Shown here in pieces: positions 1 to 7,380 of a DNA stretch of 7,380 bases. Both the position numbers and the translations under genes were made by a program. The DNA is from Acidimicrobiia bacterium (GTDB lineage: Bacteria; Actinomycetota; Acidimicrobiia; Spongiisociales; ZC4RG35): contig JAICND010000066.1 in NCBI GenBank assembly GCA_025929005.1, positions 1 through 7,380 on the forward strand, in the 5' to 3' direction. Under the pieces are notes generated by a model. That model was not told the DNA's origin, did not search any database, and was given only the letters and a program-made list of their open reading frames with translations. Position 1 is the stretch's first letter, and each line of letters opens with the position of its first letter.

Positions 1-1015
1 CGTGAGGAGTTATGTGGGCGATCGTCTGCAGGGTCGGCGAGAACAGCTCGAGGGGCAGCATGCAACCGCCAAGGGCAGCCAGCCCTAGCCCCACCATGAC
101 ACCGACCCCACCAGCCTGTTCGGCATTGGAGAAAAGCGAACCCATGAGCATGGCGGCCGCCGCCCCCACCGCAGAGAACGTCACCAGGATCGCCGCCGCT
201 CCGATCGGATCACCCCAGTCGACCCTGAAGGCGAGCAGGCTGGCGATCATGATGTACAGACCCTGCACAAGGACCACCCCAAACCTTCCCAAGCCTTCAC
301 CCAGGACGATGGTCCGCACCTCGGTCGGGGTCGCCAGCATGCGCCGTGACAGACCGAGCTGACGGGTCTGGATCAGGACGGCGGCGCCCGACAGCGCGGT
401 GACGAACATGAAAAGGATGAGCTGGCTCGAGGCACCAAGGTCGAAGCGACCGAGGGTGGCCGGGAACAAGCTCTCACCCACCGTTCTGGTTGTAACGGTG
501 ATCTGGGGCAACGCCGAAGCCACCTGGCCCACAATTTGTGCCGCAGCTTCGAACTCCGCCAGACCCTGGTCGACCACGAATCTGGCAGCCGCCACTTCCA
601 GCGTGGAGCTGGTGAGCGCCTCGACAACCACCGTTTCGAGGACAGGACCCGAACCATCGGGGCGGGCGACAAAGCCCACCTCGACCGGGTTTCCAGTTTC
701 GAGGGCGGCGTCATAATCATCCGGCACCACCACCGCGGCAGCCAGCGAACCCTGTTCGACCGCCGCCACCAGGGCCGGTTCGTCCTCGAACACAACCACC
801 TCCAGCCGGTCTTCTTCGATCAGACGATCGACAAACCGCTGTGATTGCGATCCCACCGATTCGACCAGCACGCCAAGCCGGGGGGCGAAGCTTCCTCCGA
901 ACTGAAGCCCGATCAAGAGCACCAGGGCGAGCGGGAAGATGAATACGAAGAAGATGGCCGATCGGTCGCGGAACATCCGTGTGATGTTGCTGCGCGCAAT
1001 TGCCAGGGCTTTCAC
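1..1015 (-). CDS. ABC-2 type transporter permease, second subunit (3' end cut by window edge)
   Basis: Membrane subunit of an ABC-2 family exporter, expected to pair with the upstream permease and be driven by the ATPase of the same operon. The frame is open for 338 residues to the window edge. It ends in an ITPH motif that in the neighbouring permease (LTPHHW) lies about 50 residues from the C-terminus, so roughly 45-50 residues are missing. Visible layout: basic N-terminus with MFRDRS (about 14-19), first membrane helix about 20-40, a soluble extracytoplasmic region about 45-190, then hydrophobic segments near 196-216, 240-262, 270-292 and 303-322. The cytoplasmic motif SRRMLATPTE (about 223-232) is typical of ABC-2 permeases. 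I chose the GTG at 1013-1015 because it overlaps the upstream stop as GTGA. An in-frame GTG two codons earlier (1019-1021) is possible. The family is clear; the substrate is unknown. Confidence 0.88.
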   Translation of the reverse strand, partial: MKALAIARSNITRMFRDRSAIFFVFIFPLALVLLIGLQFGGSFAPRLGVLVESVGSQSQRFVDRLIEEDRLEVVVFEDEPALVAAVEQGSLAAAVVVPDDYDAALETGNPVEVGFVARPDGSGPVLETVVVEALTSSTLEVAAARFVVDQGLAEFEAAAQIVGQVASALPQITVTTRTVGESLFPATLGRFDLGASSQLILFMFVTALSGAAVLIQTRQLGLSRRMLATPTEVRTIVLGEGLGRFGVVLVQGLYIMIASLLAFRVDWGDPIGAAAILVTFSAVGAAAAMLMGSLFSNAEQAGGVGVMVGLGLAALGGCMLPLELFSPTLQTIAHITPH

Positions 1016-2175
1016 TTCCACACCTGCCTTGACATAACCCAGGCCGCCACGCTTCCAAGGAGGACGGTCATAACCGCTAACCACCCAACTGCGGGCAGCG
1101 CCTCCGCCAGCCCTCCTCCTCCGGCGACGTTGGCCAGACCGCGTAAGAACCAGTGGTGCGGTGTGAGTTCGGTCAGGGTCGACAGAACTCCGCCTTCCTG
1201 ACCGATCGGAAAGAACGTCCCCCCCAGCATTCCCAGGACGACACTGACGACGGCATGCTGGTTCTCGGCAGATTCGGGGGTCTTGGCAAACCCGGACACG
1301 ATGGCCGAAATCGAAACCGCGGCCGCCACCGCGGCAAGCACCAAGGCACCGACGGCCAAGGGATCGCCCCATTCGGCTCCCATCAGCACCGACCCGGCTA
1401 TGAGCAGGACCGTCAGCGACATCAACCCGAGGAGAAACGAGACCAGCGTCTTGGCCCCGAGCACCGATCCGGGGGAGGTGGGCGTGGCGAGGATGCGGGC
1501 AAGGGTTCCATCGCGTCGTTCATCGAGAAGGCTTCTAAAACCGAACTGAGCCGTAAACATCAAGAAGAACACGGCCATCCCCGCGATCGCGTAGGTGGTC
1601 CCGTCGAGTTGACGGATCGCCGCTTCGATGTTCCCGATCGACACCGGGCTGGCGTTCTGGCCTTCGATGGCGGCAGGCACAAGCGTGCCAGGGTCACCAC
1701 CGGCGGCGACACCGGCCACGATCGAAAGTTGAACGCGTTCGAGTCCGAGCCCGTACCCGGATGCGATCGCAGCCGCAATTTGAGTAGCAGTCGGAGAGTC
1801 AACGTTGCCGATGACTTCCAGCTCGCCTCCTCCGCCGGTTTGAATCGATTCATCGAAACCGTCCGGTATCACGAACACGGCATCGAGTTCGCCTGCATCA
1901 ACAGCTTCCTCAGCGTCGGACACAGAGCTAAACCTCTGCGGCTCCGATCCGATGCTGGCGGCGATCCGGGCAAGGACCCGGGCGGTTTCGCCGTCTTCAT
2001 TGGCGACGACCCCGTAAGACGGCTCGAAGTCGGCATCGCCCTCGAAAGCCGAGCCGAAGACGAAGTTGAAGATCAAGGCAAGAACCAGCGGCGCCAGGAT
2101 TCCCGTGATCAGGACCGAGCGATCGCGCAGCCGTAGCCGCAGATCTTTCCGGGTGATGGCAAGAAGGCTTCTCAT
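1012..2175 (-). CDS. ABC-2 type transporter permease, first subunit
   Basis: Complete 387-residue membrane subunit of an ABC-2 exporter. It starts with a basic amphipathic segment containing RLRDRS (about 15-20), followed by a first helix about 20-42. A large soluble domain (about 45-190) follows, as in ABC2_membrane_3/YhgE-like permeases. Five further hydrophobic stretches lie near 195-212, 240-262, 272-296, 305-324 and 362-381. The coupling motif ERRDGTLARILATPTSP (219-235) and the late LTPHHWFLRGL (338-347) are family hallmarks. The ATG start shares one base with the ATPase stop (TGATG), and GAGGG at 2180-2184 gives a ribosome binding site four bases upstream. Its stop overlaps the next permease's GTG by four bases. 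The two permeases look paralogous. Export is the usual role of the family; the cargo cannot be read from the sequence. Confidence 0.93.
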   Translation of the reverse strand: MRSLLAITRKDLRLRLRDRSVLITGILAPLVLALIFNFVFGSAFEGDADFEPSYGVVANEDGETARVLARIAASIGSEPQRFSSVSDAEEAVDAGELDAVFVIPDGFDESIQTGGGGELEVIGNVDSPTATQIAAAIASGYGLGLERVQLSIVAGVAAGGDPGTLVPAAIEGQNASPVSIGNIEAAIRQLDGTTYAIAGMAVFFLMFTAQFGFRSLLDERRDGTLARILATPTSPGSVLGAKTLVSFLLGLMSLTVLLIAGSVLMGAEWGDPLAVGALVLAAVAAAVSISAIVSGFAKTPESAENQHAVVSVVLGMLGGTFFPIGQEGGVLSTLTELTPHHWFLRGLANVAGGGGLAEALPAVGWLAVMTVLLGSVAAWVMSRQVWK

Positions 2176-3110
2176 CAGTCCCTCAACGCCTTCCCGGTCA
2201 GATGGAGAAAAGCCGCCTCGAGGTTGGGCTCTTCCACTTCTACGCCGTTGATGGACATCCCTGCCGCCGCGGCCGAAGCGAGCAGCTCCGGAAGGCGGCC
2301 GGAAGCGTTCTCGACCAGCAGATCGACCCGCTGCTCGTGGGTGGTGGCCTCCGTCACCCCGGTGATCCTGCCGAGGGTCAAGGCCACTTGAGCCAGGGGA
2401 CCCGTGCCCGAAATGGACACGCGGTCGTTCTGGCCGACGAGTTGGACAAGTTCGCGGCGGGTTCCTTCCGCTTTGACCTTGCCTTCGTCGATGATCGCCA
2501 CCCGGTCACAGAGGCGCTCGGCTTCTTCCATGTAGTGAGTCGTATAGAGCACTGCGATGCCCTCGCCCGCCAGTACCTCGACGGATTCGAGAATGGCGTT
2601 GCGGCTTTGCGGATCGACTCCCACCGTCGGCTCGTCGAGAATGAGAAGCTTGGGGCGATGGAGAAGGCCGATGCCGATGTTGAGGCGGCGCTTCATTCCA
2701 CCTGAGAACTCCTTAGCTCGATCGTCTCCCCTGTCGGTCAGTCCTATGACTTCCAGCACCTCCCCCGCTCGGGACGACAGTTCCCTACCTTTCATCCCAT
2801 AGAGGCGACCAAAGAACTCGATGTTCTCGCGGGCGGTGAGGTCGGGATAGACGGCCAGATCCTGGGGCACCAGCCCGAGGTGGGCCTTGGGAGCAACGGT
2901 GCGAGGGCTCATCAGCTCGCCCATCACCCTCACTTCACCGGCGTCGGATTCGAGCAGTCCACAGACAATGGAGATCGAGGTCGTCTTGCCGGCCCCGTTG
3001 GGTCCAAGCAAGCCGTAGGTCTCGCCCGGGGCGATGTTGAAGCTGACACCGTCGACGGCCCTGATGTCTCCGAAGCTCTTGGCCAGACCGGTTGCTTCCA
3101 GAACGTTCAC
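2175..3110 (-). CDS. ABC transporter ATP-binding protein (DrrA/CcmA-like, ABC-2 exporter)
   Basis: Cytoplasmic ATPase powering the two downstream permeases. With the GTG start at 3108-3110 it is 311 residues, normal for the family. All motifs are intact: Walker A GPNGAGKT (36-43), Q-loop Gln83, signature FSGGM (135-139), Walker B LLILDEP (155-161) with catalytic Glu160, and switch His192 in TTHYMEEAERLCD. The C-terminal extension (about 225-311) ends in EPNLEAAFLHLTGKALRD, characteristic of DrrA-like drug, lipid or antibiotic exporters. The frame stays open upstream to an ATG at 3257, but that would add 49 poorly family-like residues lying wholly inside the radical SAM gene. The GTG start gives a four-base GTGA overlap and sits just behind a strong ribosome binding site. 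It is translationally coupled on both sides. The ATPase family is certain; the transported compound is unknown. Confidence 0.95.
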   Translation of the reverse strand: MNVLEATGLAKSFGDIRAVDGVSFNIAPGETYGLLGPNGAGKTTSISIVCGLLESDAGEVRVMGELMSPRTVAPKAHLGLVPQDLAVYPDLTARENIEFFGRLYGMKGRELSSRAGEVLEVIGLTDRGDDRAKEFSGGMKRRLNIGIGLLHRPKLLILDEPTVGVDPQSRNAILESVEVLAGEGIAVLYTTHYMEEAERLCDRVAIIDEGKVKAEGTRRELVQLVGQNDRVSISGTGPLAQVALTLGRITGVTEATTHEQRVDLLVENASGRLPELLASAAAAGMSINGVEVEEPNLEAAFLHLTGKALRD

Positions 3111-4468
3111 TCCATCTCCTTCGTGTTTAGGGCTCTCCGCACCCCTGCGAGCTGTTGACTCGTTGGCTCCGCGCAGCAGAACCAGGGCTCTGTCAGCCTT
3201 GGCGGGATGTTCTCCGATTGGTCGGGAAGAGGCTGACCATCCATCACCAGGTGCCACATCTGGGCGATGGTCTCCCAGGGACCATCGACTCCTCTTTCGG
3301 CCAGCAGGGCCAACTCCTGCTGCAGATGGTCAATTGTTGGGTCCGCCGCCCGCCAGGTGTAGGTGAGCAGGTCGGCGTCGTAGCCCGTCAGAAAAGGGGC
3401 GGTCTCTGGCACATCCAGAAGCAGCGAACCCTCGGGTAGCAACAAGCGAATCGACATCTGGACCGGATCAGTCGAGCCGTAGAGATCGTGGTCGGCCAGG
3501 AAACGCATGATGTCGGCCAAATCACCCGTCCCGGTCCAGGGAGTGAATGGAAGCCATGACGGCCTCACCGCGATTCCTGCTGCGTGCAGGATCTTGACGG
3601 CCATCGCCATGTCGGAGGCGGTGTGACCCTTGTCGAGGAGGGCCAGCACTTGATCGTTGGTGGTCTCAAAGGCTGACACGACGAAGACCACGCCGAGGGC
3701 GGCCAGCTCGTGCCAGATTTCGGAGTGTTGGAGGATGTGCTCGACCTTGACCGTGAGGTCGAAGGTGAGACCTGGAAAGGAGAGGCTCACTTCCCTGAGC
3801 ACATCGAGGGCATATCGAGGGGCATTGAGAAAGTCGGGATCGCCGAAAGTGATGTGTCTAGCGCCCATCTCCATCAACTGGCCGACATCGGCGAGCACAG
3901 TCTCGAGTCCGGTGACCCGGTAGCGGCCGTCGTAAACCGCCGGAATCGGGCAGTGGCGACAACGATGCCGGCAGCCGTGGCTGGCTTCGACATAGCCGGC
4001 CAATCGTCGCTCTCCTTCGATCTCGAGTTTGGCGTAGAGGTCGAGTGATGGGAGCAGGTGCCGGGCCGGTTTTAGAAACGACTTCTTGCCCAGATCGATC
4101 CTGCTGTGGTGGCCGTCGACGGCGCCTGCGGCCCATCGCGACAACTCGTCCTCGTACTCGCCCACAATGCGAGTGGCCGACAGCGTCTGGGGACCAATAG
4201 CGGCATAGAGGCCATAGAAGGCAACCGACAATTCCGGCCGCTCGATCATCACCCGATCGACGGCCGGCACCGCCAGCCGCATCGCCGTGTGCATGGGCAC
4301 CGAAAACGCGACCTGGTCCGCCCAGGCGAACCGTTCGGTGTCCCAATGCTCCACCGCCAGGTCAAGACAGCGCACCTCGTGTCCGTCGGCCAACAAGCGG
4401 GCCGCCGGTGAGGCCAAGTGGAGCGGTTGGTGACCCAGCTCGTAGGTGGAAACCAGGAGGATGCGCAT
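3107..4468 (-). CDS. B12-binding-like radical SAM protein with CCAEP C-terminal tail
   Basis: 453-residue putative radical SAM enzyme. Residues 1 to about 110 (MRILLVSTYELGHQP...) resemble the Rossmann-like cobalamin-binding domain of B12-dependent radical SAM proteins, but I see no DxHxxG motif, so B12 binding is unproven. The radical SAM core has Cys166, Cys170 and Cys173 in SHGCRHRCRHCPIP, the CxxxCxxC site for the 4Fe-4S cluster that cleaves S-adenosylmethionine. FGDPDFLN (208-215) follows, as in many members. Near the C-terminus, EPWFCCAEPT holds a Cys-Cys-Ala-Glu-Pro motif at 431-435. This fits the protein family I know as CUAEP/CCAEP-tail radical SAM (seleno)proteins, in which the second Cys can be selenocysteine; here both codons are TGC. 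It is first in an operon with an ABC exporter, overlapping the ATPase by four bases. The ATG has no Shine-Dalgarno but a -10-like box eight bases upstream. The reaction and substrate are unknown. Confidence 0.9.
   Translation of the reverse strand: MRILLVSTYELGHQPLHLASPAARLLADGHEVRCLDLAVEHWDTERFAWADQVAFSVPMHTAMRLAVPAVDRVMIERPELSVAFYGLYAAIGPQTLSATRIVGEYEDELSRWAAGAVDGHHSRIDLGKKSFLKPARHLLPSLDLYAKLEIEGERRLAGYVEASHGCRHRCRHCPIPAVYDGRYRVTGLETVLADVGQLMEMGARHITFGDPDFLNAPRYALDVLREVSLSFPGLTFDLTVKVEHILQHSEIWHELAALGVVFVVSAFETTNDQVLALLDKGHTASDMAMAVKILHAAGIAVRPSWLPFTPWTGTGDLADIMRFLADHDLYGSTDPVQMSIRLLLPEGSLLLDVPETAPFLTGYDADLLTYTWRAADPTIDHLQQELALLAERGVDGPWETIAQMWHLVMDGQPLPDQSENIPPRLTEPWFCCAEPTSQQLAGVRRALNTKEME
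3116..3121 (-). promoter_or_regulatory. Ribosome binding site deciding the ATPase GTG start
   Basis: On the minus strand AAGGAG is followed by five bases and then the GTG at 3108-3110. This near-consensus Shine-Dalgarno sequence lies inside the last codons of the radical SAM gene. It supports the internal GTG over the ATG at 3257 as the ATPase start. It also suggests the ATPase is translated efficiently by ribosomes finishing the upstream gene. Confidence 0.8.
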
Positions 4469-4478
4469 TGGCAGCCAA
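4468..4478. repeat. Short perfect inverted repeat at the start of the radical SAM gene
   Basis: TTGGCAGCCAA is a perfect palindrome with 5-bp arms around one central base. It lies between the putative -10 box and the ATG of the radical SAM gene, overlapping one base of each. The position would suit an operator, but arms this short can occur by chance. Confidence 0.25.
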
Positions 4479-4482
4479 GTTA
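4477..4482 (-). promoter_or_regulatory. Possible -10 box for the radical SAM/ABC exporter operon (leaderless)
   Basis: On the minus strand TAACTT fits the actinobacterial TANNNT -10 pattern and lies eight bases before the ATG at 4468. That would place transcription start at or next to the start codon, matching the lack of a ribosome binding site. No convincing -35 hexamer is seen. The six-base match is weak on its own. Confidence 0.4.
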
Positions 4483-4524
4483 AACCGAGTTACGGCTTCT
4501 TCCTGCATGCTCCCGGGTTCCGTC

Positions 4525-4530
4525 TAATTT
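4525..4530 (+). promoter_or_regulatory. Possible -10 box for the alpha/beta hydrolase gene
   Basis: TAATTT fits TANNNT and ends seven bases before an in-frame GTG at 4538-4540. If used, transcription would begin at that GTG and the hydrolase would be leaderless and two codons shorter than from ATG 4532. No clear -35 hexamer and no Shine-Dalgarno are visible. The box sits in a 63-base divergent region shared with the radical SAM operon. Confidence 0.4.
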
Positions 4531-4531
4531 G

Positions 4532-5425
4532 ATGCAGGTGCCAGGCGAATTCCTCCGTCTTCAACATGGAACGATCTATGTCCACGATTTCGGGGGGAGC
4601 GGCGCGCCTGTCGTTGCTGTTCATGGTCTCGGGGGCGCCCACCTCAATTGGATGACCGTTGCTTCAGGCCTCACGCGTTACGGACACGTGCTCGCTCCTG
4701 ACCTTCCCGGCTTCGGGTACTCGCCCCCGGCCCGTAGGTATGGACTTGCCACCCACTGCCGAGCCGTCATCGATCTCCTCGCCGCTCAGGACCAACCAGC
4801 GCTTCTGATCGGGAACTCGATGGGCGGGCTCGTGTCGCTCTTCGTGGCAGCCGCTCGACCGGATCTGGTCGAGTCGCTCATCCTGGTTGCCCCCGCCACT
4901 CCTCCGCGTTTGCAGGATCCCACTCTCGACCGCCTGGTCGCCAAACGTCTGCTCTTGCAGGGGGTGCCGTTTGTGGGTCCAGACATGATCCGTCGCTACT
5001 GGCGCTCGGCGAGTCCGGCCCGTCAGATGGCGGATACTTTGTCGATCGTGTGCCACCACCCGGACCGGGTCCCGAAAGACGTGATCGCCGCTTCGTTGGC
5101 GTTGGCCACCGCCCGCCGTCATCAGCCATGGGCCGTCGCGGCACTGGTTGGATCGGGCCGGTCAACGGGCAAGCATCTGGCAGCACGCAAGAGGCTGGCG
5201 GCGACGGTCGCCCGGATCGAAGCACCCACTCTCGTCATCAAGGGCGGTCACGACCGGGTCGTCGCCGGCTCTGGTATCGACTGGCTGTCGTCACAACGAG
5301 CCGATTGGAGTGTGAAAGTGATGGAGGATGCCGGACATTGTCCCCAGCTGGAGGCCCCGGCCGAGTTCATGGCTCTGGTCGACGATTGGGTCGAATCGCG
5401 CCAAACGATCCGCCCAACTGGCTGA
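4532..5425 (+). CDS. Alpha/beta fold hydrolase
   Basis: 297 residues from ATG 4532, a full-length single-domain alpha/beta hydrolase, probably cytoplasmic since no signal peptide or membrane segment is seen. The oxyanion-hole HGLGG motif is at 31-35, followed by DLPGFGYS (57-64). The nucleophile elbow GNSMGG (94-99) places the catalytic Ser at 96. Asp241 in KGGHDRVV and His269 in DAGHCPQLEAP complete the triad. A variable cap region spans about 125-220 and would set substrate choice. The fold covers esterases, C-C bond hydrolases, lactonases and haloperoxidase-like proteins, and I cannot assign one. Alternative starts are TTG 4529 and GTG 4538; the last fits a leaderless transcript. It diverges from the radical SAM/exporter operon and ends 39 bases before aceE, so a functional link to either is only possible. 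Confidence 0.92.
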   Translation: MQVPGEFLRLQHGTIYVHDFGGSGAPVVAVHGLGGAHLNWMTVASGLTRYGHVLAPDLPGFGYSPPARRYGLATHCRAVIDLLAAQDQPALLIGNSMGGLVSLFVAAARPDLVESLILVAPATPPRLQDPTLDRLVAKRLLLQGVPFVGPDMIRRYWRSASPARQMADTLSIVCHHPDRVPKDVIAASLALATARRHQPWAVAALVGSGRSTGKHLAARKRLAATVARIEAPTLVIKGGHDRVVAGSGIDWLSSQRADWSVKVMEDAGHCPQLEAPAEFMALVDDWVESRQTIRPTG

Positions 5426-5427
5426 GA

Positions 5428-5444
5428 CCGAAATCTGATTTCGG
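5428..5444. repeat. Perfect inverted repeat in the aceE promoter region (candidate operator)
   Basis: CCGAAATC-T-GATTTCGG is a perfect 8-bp inverted repeat around one central base, two bases after the hydrolase stop. A -35 element for the aceE -10 box at 5453-5458 would fall near 5430-5435, inside the repeat, so a bound repressor could block aceE. As RNA it could form a 7-bp, 3-nt-loop hairpin after the hydrolase gene, but no T-tract follows, so an intrinsic terminator is less likely. Confidence 0.5.
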
Positions 5445-5452
5445 CCCACTGA

Positions 5453-5458
5453 TAGGCT
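5453..5458 (+). promoter_or_regulatory. Possible -10 box for aceE (leaderless)
   Basis: TAGGCT fits TANNNT and ends six bases before the aceE ATG at 5465-5467. No Shine-Dalgarno sequence precedes the ATG. This is the spacing expected for a leaderless actinobacterial transcript beginning at the start codon. The -35 region would overlap the inverted repeat at 5428-5444. Confidence 0.45.
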
Positions 5459-5464
5459 CGGCTT

Positions 5465-7380
<1,916 letters not shown>

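Noticed and set aside
373..1058. Minus-strand open frames at 373-795 and 717-1058
   Set aside because: They are out of frame with the permease 2 reading frame, which runs open from 1015 to the window edge with correct membrane topology and ABC-2 motifs.
1153..2136. Long plus-strand open frame (327 codons) opposite permease 1
   Set aside because: Its translation is rich in Arg, Gly, Asp and His with no recognisable fold. The minus strand over the same bases encodes a clear permease with membrane helices and family motifs. It is a GC-rich antisense shadow.
3164..3178. In-frame TGA selenocysteine codon in the radical SAM tail
   Set aside because: Both codons of the Cys-Cys pair are TGC on the coding strand, so this copy is the cysteine form and does not need selenocysteine.
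3111..3257. ATPase starting at ATG 3257 (360 residues)
   Set aside because: The extra 49 residues lie inside the radical SAM gene, do not look like an ABC ATPase, and would remove the GTGA overlap and the well-placed AAGGAG ribosome binding site before GTG 3108-3110.
4469..4531. Small RiPP precursor gene next to the radical SAM gene
   Set aside because: The only non-coding gap next to it is 63 bases and its other end overlaps the ATPase gene. There is no room for a separate precursor, and no short Cys-rich or leader-like frame was found.
5428..5444. Inverted repeat read as an intrinsic terminator of the hydrolase gene
   Set aside because: No T-tract follows the stem, the stem is only 7 bp with a 3-nt loop, and the -10-like box and the aceE start lie immediately downstream. 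An operator fits better.

Overview
The window is GC-rich, densely coding bacterial DNA. Several traits point to an actinobacterium: G/C-ending codons, GTG starts, homodimeric-type pyruvate dehydrogenase E1 (AceE), and TANNNT -10 boxes 6 to 8 bases upstream of start codons with no Shine-Dalgarno sequence (leaderless style). A lineage such as Acidimicrobiia is a guess; no rRNA or other phylogenetic marker is present. There are no RNA genes, mobile elements, CRISPR arrays or long repeats.

Left half (1-4468, minus strand): four tightly packed genes read from right to left. They encode a radical SAM protein with an N-terminal B12-binding-like domain and a Cys-Cys-Ala-Glu-Pro (CCAEP) motif near its C-terminus, an ABC ATPase of the DrrA/CcmA type, an ABC-2 permease, and a second, paralogous ABC-2 permease cut by the window edge. 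Every junction overlaps (GTGA, TGATG, GTGA), so this looks like one translationally coupled operon. The natural reading is a radical SAM enzyme wired to its own two-permease exporter. Neither the substrate nor a precursor peptide is visible.

Middle (4469-5425): a 63-base divergent promoter region separates the radical SAM gene from a plus-strand alpha/beta hydrolase with an intact Ser-Asp-His triad. Both sides carry a possible -10 box at leaderless spacing.

Right (5426-7380, plus strand): a 39-base gap holds a perfect 8-bp inverted repeat and a -10-like box. It is followed by aceE, whose first 638 codons are in the window and which runs off the right edge. AceE is core metabolism (pyruvate to acetyl-CoA) and probably unrelated to the exporter operon.

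The most interesting part is the CCAEP-tail radical SAM gene and its coupling to the ABC-2 exporter.
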